Source: BRH-c25 sp012519325 (GTDB lineage Bacteria; Bacillota; Clostridia; Lutisporales; Lutisporaceae). Taken from it: DNA of 64,000 nt. Position numbers and translations under genes: made by a program. Where the stretch lies: positions 1 through 64,000 of the forward strand of contig JBMNHZ010000014.1 in NCBI GenBank assembly GCA_050950645.1, in the 5' to 3' direction. Position 1 is the stretch's first letter; each line of letters opens with the position of its first letter. This document shows positions 27,881-37,993 of this stretch, piece by piece. Below the pieces are notes generated by a model that ran no database searches, was not told the origin of the DNA, and saw only the letters and a list, made by a program, of their open reading frames with translations.

Positions 27881-29655
27881 ATGAATCAGAGATGGAGTCT
27901 GGATGAACTGTATAAATCCTTTGAATCAAAGGAGTTCAAGAAGGACTTTGAAAAATGTATTAAGGGTATTGATAATATAAGGAAATGGGCTGAGAGCAAT
28001 TTAAAGGATTCGTCAGATGCAGCTCATAAGATGAGAAGATATATAAAAACCATCAATGAGTTCTATATGCTATATACAAGGCTTTACAGCTATGCACAGC
28101 TTACCTTGAGTGTGGAAGCAAAAAATGAAAAGGCACTGAAAGCAATCGATTATCTGGAGGAAAAAGCTACAGAGCTTACAAAGCCCGAGGTTAATTTCCA
28201 GAAATGGCTTGGAAGTATAAGCAACATAAATGAAATCATTGCATCTGATAGCTACTTAAAGAAATTTGAGTTTTTCTTCAAGGAGAATCTCAGAAAAGAG
28301 CAAATATCTGCTAAGCGACAAGGAAGAAGATGCTGATATCAAAAATGAAGACTACAGGTTCCAGCGCTTGGGAAAAGCTTCAGGAGCTTTTAACCTCTAC
28401 ACTCCTAGTGGAAATAACAATAGATGGGGAGGAGGAGAAGCTCCCGCTGCCCGTAGTCAGGAATATGGCATATAATAAGGATGCTGAACTGAGAAAAAAG
28501 GCCTATGAAGCGGAGCTTAAGGCTTACCAAAAGATTGATGAATCTGTGGCTGCCTGCTTAAACGGCATAAAGGGAGAAGTAATTACCGTATCCAGGATGA
28601 AGGGGTACAAGTCCCCTTTGGAAAAGACAGTTTTGGATTCAAGGATGGATTTGGAAACACTGTATTCAATGATTGCCGCAATGCGGGAAAGCCTGCCGGA
28701 CTTCCGCAGGTATTTCAGGAAAAAAGCAGAGCTTTTGGGATATAAGAATGGACTGCCTTTCTATGAGATGTTTGCTCCCATGGGGGATGTTGATATACGG
28801 TTCAGCTATAAGGAAGCAAGGGATTATATAGTTTCCAGCTTCAGAACCTTCAGCGACGCTCTGGCGGACTATGCCGCCCATGCTTTTGATAACCGCTGGA
28901 TAGATGCGGAGCCAAGGGAGGGTAAACGAGGAGGGGCTTTTTGTGAAAATCTCCATTCAATAGGGGAAAGCAGAATACTCGCAAACTTTGACGGAAGCTT
29001 CAGCAATATGACTACCCTGGCTCATGAGCTGGGTCATGGGTACCACGGGGCATGCCTTATGAAAGAAGAGTATCTTAACTCGGATTATCCTATGCCCATA
29101 GCAGAAACAGCCTCTATATTCTGTGAAACCATAGTCAAGGAAGCGGCATTGAAGAAAGCAAGTAAGGAAGAGGCTTTCTCCATGCTGGAAAACGATATAG
29201 CAGATTCGGCTCAGGTCATAGTGGATATATACAGCCGCTTCATTTTTGAAAGTGAAGTATTCAAAAGAAGGGAATCCGGTTCATTATCCGTAAATGAGCT
29301 GAAGGAGATAATGCTTGACGCACAGAAGGAAGCGTACGGAAATGGGCTTGACCCGGACTTTTTGCACCCTTACATGTGGCTGTGCAAGCCCCATTATTAC
29401 AGTGCCGACTATAACTTTTACAACTTCCCCTATGCCTTCGGGCTGCTTTTCTCAAAGGGCTTGTATGCCGAGTATCTGAAGAGGGGGAAGGAATTTACTG
29501 CGGAGTATGACAGGATGCTGTCAGTGACAGGCAAGATGAGCATTGCGGATGTGGCAAAGGTCATGAATATAAATGTGCATGATCCGGATTTCTGGAGAAG
29601 CTCTCTGGAGCTTATAAGGAAGGATATTGACAGATTTATAGAGTTAGCTTCTTAA
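27881..29655 (+). pseudogene. M3 family oligoendopeptidase (PepF type), two frameshifts
   Basis: A zinc metallopeptidase that cuts oligopeptides in the cytoplasm. The HELGH zinc motif lies in TLAHELGHGYHG (about 29020-29050), with the downstream E in IAETASIFCET. The N-terminal part is in one frame to about 28297; SKYLLSDKEED continues in a second frame, and from about 28333 LISKMKTTGSSAWEKL continues in a third to the end. Each join needs the removal of a single base, so the gene has two one-base insertions 30 bp apart. With these corrected, the length (about 590 residues) is normal. The ATG at 27881 follows GGAGG. Confidence 0.87.
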
Positions 29656-30119
29656 TCATTCCTGGATTTTCCGGTCATATGCTCTATTTCAATTTTTATT
29701 ACTTTTGTTTTGCAGGAGTCGGACTTCAAGTATTCTATGCCTTTATCCATGAACCCGGGTGAATACTTTTTCAGTATTAACATAAGGGCATCCCGTTTTT
29801 CATCGCCATATACTTCAGAAGCTTTTCCGAATACTATCACGCTTTCATATTTTGTGCTGAAGCTTTCGGGGAGGACTTGGGTTGCTCCTACCACACAAAA
29901 GGATACTTTGTTGTTGTTCTTGACATTGTCTAGCTTATGCCCTTCCAGTGCGCAGTGGAAATATATACTTCCGCCGCTGTATGCATAGCTTACGGGCACT
30001 CCATATGCATAGCCGCTGCTTCCCGTAGTTGAGAGTATGCCGTATTCTCCGGACTCAAGAATTGCAGCAGCCTCTTTATTACCTATTGCTCTATCTTTCC
30101 TTCTCATTTCTCTGAACAT
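29652..30119 (-). CDS. Pyridoxamine 5'-phosphate oxidase-like flavoprotein (NimA-like)
   Basis: A 155-residue protein of the split-barrel FMN-binding family. The start MRRKDRAI, the GILSTTGSSGYAYGVPVSY strand and the IYFHCALEGHKLDNVKNN segment are characteristic of the subgroup often named 5-nitroimidazole antibiotic resistance protein. Members bind flavin and probably reduce small molecules; the substrate here is unknown. The ATG is preceded by GAGGAG at a good distance. It is convergent with pepF, and their ends overlap by four bases. Confidence 0.85.
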   Translation of the reverse strand: MFREMRRKDRAIGNKEAAAILESGEYGILSTTGSSGYAYGVPVSYAYSGGSIYFHCALEGHKLDNVKNNNKVSFCVVGATQVLPESFSTKYESVIVFGKASEVYGDEKRDALMLILKKYSPGFMDKGIEYLKSDSCKTKVIKIEIEHMTGKSRND

Positions 30120-30281
30120 AAAATCAACTCCTCATATGTTATGACTAAATTATATAGCAATACAAAAAATTTCACTACAATAAATTACACACTCAGAGAG
30201 TTTCGGGGAAGCATCTCATATAAAATGACCTGATATCTGTTAAAACAAAAAGCAGAAAATATAAATTTTATTGGGGGAAAT

Positions 30282-31220
30282 ATGATGAAGCTTATTGATT
30301 TGCACTGTGATACTATTCTAAGCTGTATAAACTCTAATGGCGAAGTAAAATTAGAGAAAAACAACCTCTGCATAGATATAAAGAAACTAAAGAAGGCAGA
30401 TTCCCTTGCACAGTTTTTTGCGATGTATGTTGACCTGAAGAAATACAGTGCGCCAATGGACAGGTGCCTGGACATGATTGACTGCTTCTATAATGAGATT
30501 GAAGAAAACAGTGCCGATATAGCTTTTGCAGGAAGCACAAAAGAACTGAAAAAAAACAAATCAGAAGGTAAAATATCTGCATTTCTTACTGTTGAGGAAG
30601 GAGGCGTACTGGAAGGGAAGCTCCGAAACCTCAGAATTCTTTACAAGCTTGGTGTAAGACTTATTACATTGACCTGGAACTATCCAAATTGTATAGGCTA
30701 TCCGAATTTCCGGTGGGAGCACAAGGACAAAGGGCTCACTGCCTTTGGAGAAGAAGTTGTGGCAGAGATGAACAGGCTTGGGATGATTATTGATGTATCC
30801 CATCTTTCGGATCAAGGCTTTTACGACGTAGCTGAACTGTCCGGGAAGCCTTTTATTGCATCTCATTCAAATGCCAGGGCTGTTACGAATCACTGGAGGA
30901 ATCTTACCGACGATATGTTGAGAAAGCTCGCCGAAAAGGGAGGAGTTGCAGGCCTTAACCTTGAGCCCGAATTTCTCGGAGAGGTTGGAAGTGTGGAAGC
31001 TATGACAAGACATGTAATCCATATGATAAATGCCGCAGGTATTGAAGCAGTTGCCATTGGTACTGATTTTGACGGCTGCAGCCTTCTTACTGCAATTAAG
31101 GATGCCGGAGATATGCATAAACTTTGGGATGCACTTTCAAAAGCGGGTTTATCCGGCAGAGATATGGATAAGATAATGCATAAGAATGTTGAAAGAGTAA
31201 TAAGGGATGTTATGGGGTAA
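30282..31220 (+). CDS. Membrane dipeptidase (peptidase family M19)
   Basis: A 312-residue zinc dipeptidase related to renal dipeptidase. The first metal ligands are in DLHCDT (residues 7-12), an acidic ligand lies in the TVEEGG segment, and histidines lie in DVSHLSD and ASHSNAR. No signal peptide is present, so the enzyme is probably cytoplasmic, as in many bacteria. GGGGGA lies just before a pair of ATG codons; the second (30285) has slightly better spacing. Likely substrates are L,D- or L,L-dipeptides. Confidence 0.9.
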   Translation: MMKLIDLHCDTILSCINSNGEVKLEKNNLCIDIKKLKKADSLAQFFAMYVDLKKYSAPMDRCLDMIDCFYNEIEENSADIAFAGSTKELKKNKSEGKISAFLTVEEGGVLEGKLRNLRILYKLGVRLITLTWNYPNCIGYPNFRWEHKDKGLTAFGEEVVAEMNRLGMIIDVSHLSDQGFYDVAELSGKPFIASHSNARAVTNHWRNLTDDMLRKLAEKGGVAGLNLEPEFLGEVGSVEAMTRHVIHMINAAGIEAVAIGTDFDGCSLLTAIKDAGDMHKLWDALSKAGLSGRDMDKIMHKNVERVIRDVMG

Positions 31221-31295
31221 TTTTGGGGAACTATATCCTAAATGATTCGTCTAACTGCATAACACACAGAACGAAATTTAGGAGGATGAGGATTG

Positions 31296-33612
31296 ATGAA
31301 GATTGGTAGTAAAACTGTCAGAACCTGCCTGGTTTGTATTTTGGCAGTCTGCATTGCTTTACCTGTTCTTGCATTCTCAGGGGATGATACATTTGTAGAA
31401 TTGCCGGAGCGCCTCGGAACATCTCCTGAAATTGCGATAGAGGTTCCTTTTGATGCGCCTTTGATGGCCTCCACGGTCAGCACGAGCAATGTTTATGTAC
31501 TGGATGAGCAGGGAAGCAAGGTGCCTTTAAACAGAAAAATGGGAAGCGGTTGGAAATCAATAATAGTAGAGCCGCTTGAAACGAGTATGAGGCAGGGAAG
31601 ATCCTATACATTATACATAAGAAATGCTGTAAAATATGCAACGGGAAAACGATTGGAAAGAGGCTTACAAATTGGCGTTCACAATTGCAAAGGTCAGCAG
31701 AAGAGCCGCTGCCGGTGGTAGGGAGCAGGGAGAACCTCAGGAAGCTTCTGGAAGAAGCAGGAGGAACAGGAGCGATTATCTGGGTTATGGTGTCAAGAAA
31801 ATGAGAAACGGAGTAATGGCTTTGGACTCCGCGACGGCAGCCCCTGCCTCAGCAGCAAGCCGCAAGCAGCCGACTAGCTCCAATACAGCAAAGCAGAAAG
31901 AAAGTAAAGGCTCAGGGGATTACTCTACTACAAATGTGCAGGTAGAGGGAGTAGATGAAGCGGATATAGTGAAGACAGACGGAAAGTACCTGTACCAGGT
32001 GAACGACAACAGGATAGTCGTGGCAGAAATATATCCCTCGGATAAAATGAAAATAAAAAAGATAATAGAGCTGGAAAAGGAAAATGTGCATCCAATGGAG
32101 CTCTACCTGGATGATAAGCACCTTGTTTTGATCGGAACCTCGAACAATGCAATTCCGGTATATAAGTCCAAGCAAAACACCATATACAACAATGAGACAG
32201 TAAAACTCATGGCTTATGATATTACCGACAAGTCGTATATAAAGAAAGTGAGAGAGATAGAGCTTGAAGGAAGTTATCTGTCTTCAAGAAAAATAGGCTC
32301 CAAGCTGTATCTGATATCCAATAAGTATATAAACTATTACAGAATAATGGAAGATGCAGGGGTTAATGACACTCCTTCATACAGAGACACTGCCATAAAA
32401 GACGAATTCATAAATATTGACTATGGGAAAATCGAATATTTCCCGGAGTCGGTGGAACCGAATTATATGATTGTTGCCGGTGTCGACTTTGACCTTCCCG
32501 ATGAAGGTGTAAACGTATCCACATATTTGGGTTCCGGCGAAAGCATATATGCGTCAACCCAGAACCTTTATGCAGCTGTTACCAGGCATAATATCATAAA
32601 CAGGGATCCAATAATTTATGATTCGGCAGCACCAAAAAAAGTTAAGGTAAAGGAAGTCAACAGAGAAACAGTTATATATAGGTTTGCATTGAATAACGGG
32701 AAGCTGGATTATACAGGCAAAGGCTCTGTGCCGGGTTCGATACTGAATCAGTTCTCAATGGATGAAGATAAGGGCTATTTCAGGATTGCCACTACCAAGG
32801 GAAATCTATTCGGCGAGGGTGAAAACATCTCAAAAAACAATATGTATGTCCTTGATTCCGATCTGAACATATGCGGCAGTATTGAGGATGTTGCCCCCGG
32901 GGAGAGGATTTATTCTGTAAGGTTTATGGGAGACAGGGCATATATGGTGACATTCAAGAAGGTTGACCCCTTATTCGTAATCGATCTTAAGAACCCCAAG
33001 AAACCAACCATACTTGGAGCTTTGAAGATACCGGGATACAGTGATTACCTGCATCCTTACGACGAGAACCATATAATAGGCTTTGGCAAGGATACCATAG
33101 AGCTTTCCAATGAAGGCACTTGGAAAAAAGACGGTACTACCGCATACTATCAGGGTATGAAAATAGCATTGTTTGATGTAAGCGATGTGAGCAACCCCAA
33201 AGAAAAATTTAAGGAGATCATAGGCGACAGGGGCACAGACTCGGAGCTTTTGAACAATCATAAGGCGCTGCTATTCTCAAGGGAAAAGGGACTTATGGCT
33301 TTTCCGGTAACAGTGATGGAAATAGAGAAGGGCGGGAATGTGGAAGATAACAGGCCTGTGTACGGCAGCTTCAGTTTCCAGGGAGCTTATGTCTACAATA
33401 TTGACCTTGAGGAAGGCTTTAAGCTCAGGGCAAGGATTTCACATATCGACGAAGAAGAATACAAGAAGGCAGGAGACCGGTGGTACAGAAGCAATATGAA
33501 CGTAGAAAGAATAATATACATCGGGGATGATTTATATACCATATCCAAAGGCATGATAAAAGCCAACAGCATGGCGGATATGAAAGAAAAAGGATCGCTC
33601 CTCATACCATAG
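31296..33612 (+). pseudogene. Secreted beta-propeller-domain protein, three frameshifts near the N-terminus
   Basis: An exported protein with a signal peptide (MKIGSKTVRTCLVCILAVCI, continuing to ALPVLA), a short Ig-like region, and a long C-terminal domain of the secreted beta-propeller family distantly related to WD40. The segment YSTTNVQVEGVDEADIVKTD is the family hallmark. The reading frame changes at about 31656 (one extra A after KRLE), at about 31699 (one extra base before EEPLPVVGSRENLRKLLEE) and again near 31790, after which it is open to 33612. Once corrected it would encode about 770 residues. GGAGGATGAG sets the ATG at 31296. The function is unknown, but it is probably attached to or acts outside the cell. 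Confidence 0.83.
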
Positions 33613-33623
33613 GGATTTGAAAG

Positions 33624-33652
33624 CCGGGGCAAAAGCTCCGGTTTTTGTTTTC
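33624..33652 (+). terminator. Terminator after the beta-propeller gene
   Basis: CCGGGGC (33624-33630) pairs with GCTCCGG (33635-33641) around AAAA, with one wobble pair, followed by TTTTTGTTTT. Confidence 0.8.
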
Positions 33653-33821
33653 CTCAATAACAGGATATTGAAATAAAACAGCGAATTATAAATATAAAAG
33701 TATTTATCTGTCTGATATACGGTGAAGTTGGCGTAATAAAAAGAATATTTCCCGGGAAATAAAAGATGATGCAGAAATTCGTCGATCATATACATTCAAA
33801 ATCTTGTTGGGGGGTGCTTTG

Positions 33822-35021
33822 ATGTATCAGAACGATGCAACCGGTCAGAACACACTGTATGTGAACGATATGCTGGTCAGGATGTTCAAGCTGATTCTGG
33901 TAGCAATTGCAGTTTTTGTTATCCTTAAGGCTTTGGGAATCATAGTGATTCCATGGCTGCATGCAATAGTAATTAGTGGCACTGGTGTAGTCGCTTGTGC
34001 AGTTCCTATTTTATGCAGAAGCTTCAGCATGGATGTAAATACAATCAAGCGTGTGAATATTTACTGTGCGGTAGTGCTTTGTATCCTTGGGTACTGTTAT
34101 CTGAACATGGGAATTATTATGCTTCTGGTCATACCGATAGGATTTGCCTGCATGTATTTTGATTTGAAGCTTATCAGCCGTTCTATCGGTTTGTCCGTAT
34201 TGGGTATCATAATCGGAGAGGTACTGAGAGTAAGCTCAAATTGGAGTTTTGATACTGCAGCTCAAAACATCTATATAAGAATAATACTGTACTTTTTTCA
34301 ATTCGGTATTGCAGCTGCTTTATTCATGGTTGTTTCAAGAAGAGCTCTGAATATATTATCAAGTACCCACAGTTACTATGAAAACATCAATAATATTTTC
34401 TCCAACGTTCAGGTTTCCTCACAAGGTTTGGAGGCTGCTGAGGAGGCACTATTACGCTCTGTCAGCACCTTGAATGCTAACAATGAAGAAGATGTTTCGT
34501 CCTCCAATGGGGTTGTCAGGGGGATAGTATCAAATATAAATAAATCCGTGGAGAATGCCAGGGAAATAATGAAATACACCCAGACGATGCTCAAAGGCAA
34601 GAGTGAAGACTTAAATTTAAAGGAAGAGGCTGCTCAAATTGAGGAGTATTCCAGGAACTCCAGGGAGCTTATACTAAAACTTGATCAATATACCGAAAAG
34701 ATGAAAGAAAATCTCAGCTTGATCTCTATTATGATAGATGAAAGTAAGCTGCTTTCAATGAATGCCGCCATTGAAGCAGAAAATGCAAGTTCGGGAGGCA
34801 GGGGTTCAGCAATAGTTGCCATGAAGGTGGGAAAGCTGGCCGATGAATCGGTGGAATCGGCAACTCACATTCAGGATTTGTTAAACAGTGTGGTGAATGA
34901 TGCGGAAAATACAGTAAAATCAGTTGCAGAAACCTATGATGAGGTTTATAAAAGCTTGGAGCTCTTAAATAGGACAGTGGAGACCTTGATAAAATGGCTT
35001 ATGTATAAGAATATGAAATAA
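33822..35021 (+). CDS. Chemoreceptor-like membrane protein, C-terminally truncated
   Basis: A 399-residue protein with about six hydrophobic segments in the first 185 residues and then a helical cytoplasmic region. SKLLSMNAAIEAENASSGG (about residues 310-328) matches the signalling tip of methyl-accepting chemotaxis proteins, although GGRGSAIVAMKVGKLADES is a divergent form of the usual GRGFAVVADEVRKLAEES. A normal receptor would continue for another helix of over 60 residues; here it ends soon after in LNRTVETLIKWLMYKNMK. The missing part resembles the orphan fragment at 17688-17893. The ATG at 33822 follows GGGGGG. It may be non-functional or may act as a decoy for CheW and CheA. Confidence 0.75.
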   Translation: MYQNDATGQNTLYVNDMLVRMFKLILVAIAVFVILKALGIIVIPWLHAIVISGTGVVACAVPILCRSFSMDVNTIKRVNIYCAVVLCILGYCYLNMGIIMLLVIPIGFACMYFDLKLISRSIGLSVLGIIIGEVLRVSSNWSFDTAAQNIYIRIILYFFQFGIAAALFMVVSRRALNILSSTHSYYENINNIFSNVQVSSQGLEAAEEALLRSVSTLNANNEEDVSSSNGVVRGIVSNINKSVENAREIMKYTQTMLKGKSEDLNLKEEAAQIEEYSRNSRELILKLDQYTEKMKENLSLISIMIDESKLLSMNAAIEAENASSGGRGSAIVAMKVGKLADESVESATHIQDLLNSVVNDAENTVKSVAETYDEVYKSLELLNRTVETLIKWLMYKNMK

Positions 35022-35022
35022 T

Positions 35023-35059
35023 ATAATAAGGATTGAAGCGCCGCTTCAATCCTTATTAT
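35023..35059. terminator. Bidirectional terminator
   Basis: A perfect 17-bp stem (35023-35039 with 35043-35059) and a 3-base loop lies between convergent genes. The AT-rich arms give T-rich tails in both directions. It overlaps the stop of the DUF3343 gene on the minus strand. Confidence 0.85.
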
Positions 35060-35292
35060 GTATTTCTGTATATCAGCTTATATTCCATACCCTTTATCTC
35101 ATAAAGGCTTTCTATATCCTCACTTATCATTGACCTTATATCTTCATCAAATCCGAACTGTGCCGCAATTCCGCAGCTGGAGCTCAGCTTCCTGGGTACA
35201 GGCATCAGTTCCACAGGTATTCCTTGTCTTTTGAGGTGGTTTTGATACTTTAATGCTCCGCTGTGAGTGAAGAAGGTTGCCAAATACTGCAT
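35056..35292 (-). CDS. DUF3343 putative Se/S carrier-like protein
   Basis: A 78-residue protein of the DUF3343 family, which is found next to selenium and sulfur transfer genes. It opens MQYLATFFTHSGALKYQ and carries a conserved cysteine in SSSCGIAAQF (about residue 40). It is the last gene of a minus-strand operon with the TusA-like protein and YedE, one base after the former. A role as a sulfur or selenium carrier is inferred from the family context. Confidence 0.85.
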   Translation of the reverse strand: MQYLATFFTHSGALKYQNHLKRQGIPVELMPVPRKLSSSCGIAAQFGFDEDIRSMISEDIESLYEIKGMEYKLIYRNT

Positions 35293-35293
35293 G

Positions 35294-35515
35294 CTACTTC
35301 TGCAGGGTAAGCAGGAAATCGCCGCCCTGATTAATTACCTCAACTTTGTATCCGGAATTATTGGCAAACCTGCTTACATTGTCACGGGCTGTAGTATTGT
35401 CGACCAGAACCTGGATTCCTTCAGGATTTTTTTCTACGCCCTTTTTTGCAAGCAGAACAGGCTGAGGACATGAAAGGCCTCTTGCATCTATCTGATTAAG
35501 CTTCAAGCTCAACAT
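35294..35515 (-). CDS. TusA/SirA-like sulfurtransferase (YedF N-terminal type)
   Basis: A 73-residue protein. DARGLSCPQPVLLAKK (residues 10-25) contains the CPxP motif, with the persulfide- or selenide-carrying cysteine at residue 16. Its start overlaps the end of the YedE gene by 20 bases, and it is followed by DUF3343, the arrangement known from selenium-related cassettes. In longer YedF proteins this domain is fused to a second one; here it stands alone and DUF3343 may stand in for that second part. Confidence 0.9.
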   Translation of the reverse strand: MLSLKLNQIDARGLSCPQPVLLAKKGVEKNPEGIQVLVDNTTARDNVSRFANNSGYKVEVINQGGDFLLTLQK

Positions 35516-36581
35516 CCCCCTTCATTTTGACTTCAGTTTGTTTCTCAATATTAAAATAAGAAACAAGAAGCAATACTGCAAAACCTATTATAACTGCTAT
35601 TTTTCCATTGGGGGCAGGACCCTTTCCAGAGGCTGCAAGGCTGAAGTTGTGTGCAAAAGCTGCTCCGGCTGTCATACCTATAACAGTTATTACAGAGTCA
35701 ATATTTCCCTCGGCGGAAAGAATAAGCTGCCTTAGGGGGCATCCGCCGAGAAGCACGGAACCCCATCCTGCCAGCATCATTCCAAGGAAGTTCCAAAGTC
35801 CGTCCCCATGAGCTACAGGCTGATTTGCAAAACCAAGAGTGAATTTTCCCATTACCAGGTTGCCTATCAATGCTGCTGCAAATATTGCAAGGAAGCCGGA
35901 AATCAGGTACCAATCCTTGAATAGTATCAGGTCTCTTATTCCTCCCACCATGCAGAGTCTTGTCCTTTGAGCAAGAGCACCGACTATAAGTCCTGCAATC
36001 AACGAAAGCAGTATAGGTGCGTGGGCGGCACCGGGAGCCTTTTCGCTGAAGAATATGAATGCCGGTTTGGCTAGGAGAAGAATCAGAAGGCCTATCATGG
36101 CTGCAGGAAAAATGTAGCCCTCGAATTTTACCAGGCTGTAAGTCTTCTTTAAAGTAAAACCTTTGTTCAGGAAGAATATACCGATACCGATTCCTGCTGC
36201 AAAGCCTGCAAGGCCTACCAGAGCATTAAGGTCACCGCCTGCCATTCTCAATACCATCCTTAAAGGACAACCCAAGAACATAAGAGCACCGACCATAACA
36301 ATAAAACCAAGCATGAACCTGACTAAAGGCGATGAACCGCCCTTTGACGAAAATTCCTTCATGCCGAAGGCTGTAAGGAAAGCTCCCATCACTATTCCAA
36401 TTATTTCCGGCCTGATATACTGTACCACCTCTGCCCTCTGAAGGCCCAAAGCTCCGGCGATGTCTCTGATGAAACAGGCAATACACATTCCCATATTAGC
36501 CGGATTGCCGAACTTTACAAGAATAACTGCCAGCAGACCCACAACGGCACCGGCAATTATAATGCCTTTTTTTTCTTTCAT
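35496..36581 (-). CDS. yedE: YedE family putative selenium transporter
   Basis: A 361-residue membrane protein with about ten membrane segments arranged as two related halves. Each half has a cysteine motif: MCIACFIRD with GCPLRMVLR in the first, LCMVGGIRD with GCPLRQLIL in the second. These paired motifs define the YeeE/YedE family, whose members take up sulfur or selenium compounds. The ATG at 36581 is preceded by AGGAGG; an earlier in-frame start is less likely. Downstream TusA-like and DUF3343 genes and the divergent cysteine desulfurase support a role in selenium delivery. Confidence 0.9.
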   Translation of the reverse strand: MKEKKGIIIAGAVVGLLAVILVKFGNPANMGMCIACFIRDIAGALGLQRAEVVQYIRPEIIGIVMGAFLTAFGMKEFSSKGGSSPLVRFMLGFIVMVGALMFLGCPLRMVLRMAGGDLNALVGLAGFAAGIGIGIFFLNKGFTLKKTYSLVKFEGYIFPAAMIGLLILLLAKPAFIFFSEKAPGAAHAPILLSLIAGLIVGALAQRTRLCMVGGIRDLILFKDWYLISGFLAIFAAALIGNLVMGKFTLGFANQPVAHGDGLWNFLGMMLAGWGSVLLGGCPLRQLILSAEGNIDSVITVIGMTAGAAFAHNFSLAASGKGPAPNGKIAVIIGFAVLLLVSYFNIEKQTEVKMKGDVELEA

Positions 36582-36833
36582 ATTAAACCTCCTCATAAAA
36601 GTAATGTAGTAATGCGCTTCAATGTAATTATAATTAATAATTTAATAAATTAATAATTGATATATTGAATACACTCTGGTGCCTTAATCGAAAAAAACTA
36701 TACCTAAAATTTAATTGTTATATTACAATTGAATAAGGAAAACTATTTAGTATTAACTTAAATCAACAAAATCAGACAGATTCTAATTTTGCGTTAAAAA
36801 GTTCTGCACTGAATATATTGGAGTGTGAAAATT

Positions 36834-37988
36834 ATGGACAGGGTATATCTTGACAATGCCGCTACATCGTATCCCAAAGCACCGGGAGTAGGAGAGGCAG
36901 TAAAGCGTTTCATCGATGACATAGGCTGCAATATAAAAAGGGGAGTATACAAAAGTTCCCTTTCTGCTGAGGAAATAGTATTTGATACCCGGGAGCAAAT
37001 TTGCAGGCTCTTTAATTTTGATAAAGCCGAGAATGTAATATTTACTCAGAATATTACCCAAAGCCTGAATTTTTTAATGAAGGGCTTTTTAAAGAGAGGC
37101 GACCACTGCATTGTATCCTCCATGGAGCATAACGCAGTGATGAGACCTTTGGCTCAGCTTAATGCGGAGGGAGTGGAATTTTCAAGGATACAATGTGATT
37201 CCTTTGGAAGGCTGAACCCGGAAGACATAACAGAGCAAATAAAAAGCAACACAAAAGCAGTTATAATGACCCACGCATCCAATGTCTGCGGAACGGTGCT
37301 TCCAATTTATGATATAGGCAAAATATGCAAGGAAAAGGGGATCAGGTTCATAGTGGATTCGGCGCAGAGCGCAGGGACACTTGAGTTGGATTGGAAGCGG
37401 CTGAATGCAGATGCCATTGCTTTCACAGGGCATAAAGGACTTTTGGGGCCTCAGGGAATAGGGGGATTTGTGGTAAGTGATGAAATGGCGAATGAGATGA
37501 GCCCTTACATAACAGGAGGAACAGGCAGTTTTTCGGACAGTGAGGAGCAGCCGGAGCACCTGCCTGATAAATTTGAGTCGGGAACTTCCAATATTCCGGG
37601 AATTTTTGGGCTCAATACGGCGTTGAAATATGTGTTTTCCATTGAAACAGAAAACATCCGGTTGAATGAAATGAAGCTAACAGGCACATTTATAAGTGAA
37701 GTATCCGATATAAAGGGTGTAATGCTTGCAGGGATCAAAGGCACGACGGGCAGGACAGCGGTTGTATCGTTGGATTTTAAGGACTTGGATAATGCTGAAA
37801 TAGCCTACATTCTTGACAAGGAATACGGGATAGCGACCAGATGCGGGCTTCACTGTGCTCCATCGGCTCACAAGACCCTCGGCACCTTTCCACAGGGTAC
37901 GGTGCGGTTCAGCTTCAGCCATTTCAACACAATGGAAGAGGTAAGATATACAGTAGATGCGATAAATAGAATAATTAAGCGATATTAA
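36834..37988 (+). CDS. Cysteine desulfurase family protein (selenium cassette type)
   Basis: A 384-residue PLP enzyme of the class V aminotransferase fold. The PLP lysine is in FTGHKGLLGPQG, and the catalytic loop cysteine is in TRCGLHCAPSAHK near the C-terminus. It resembles the desulfurase-like enzymes encoded beside YedF and DUF3343 in gene sets for selenium-dependent molybdenum hydroxylases. I chose ATG at 36834, ten bases after GGAG, over the GTG at 36825. It is transcribed divergently from yedE across 250 bp of AT-rich sequence in which no element is recognisable. Confidence 0.88.
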   Translation: MDRVYLDNAATSYPKAPGVGEAVKRFIDDIGCNIKRGVYKSSLSAEEIVFDTREQICRLFNFDKAENVIFTQNITQSLNFLMKGFLKRGDHCIVSSMEHNAVMRPLAQLNAEGVEFSRIQCDSFGRLNPEDITEQIKSNTKAVIMTHASNVCGTVLPIYDIGKICKEKGIRFIVDSAQSAGTLELDWKRLNADAIAFTGHKGLLGPQGIGGFVVSDEMANEMSPYITGGTGSFSDSEEQPEHLPDKFESGTSNIPGIFGLNTALKYVFSIETENIRLNEMKLTGTFISEVSDIKGVMLAGIKGTTGRTAVVSLDFKDLDNAEIAYILDKEYGIATRCGLHCAPSAHKTLGTFPQGTVRFSFSHFNTMEEVRYTVDAINRIIKRY

Positions 37989-37993
37989 GAGAG

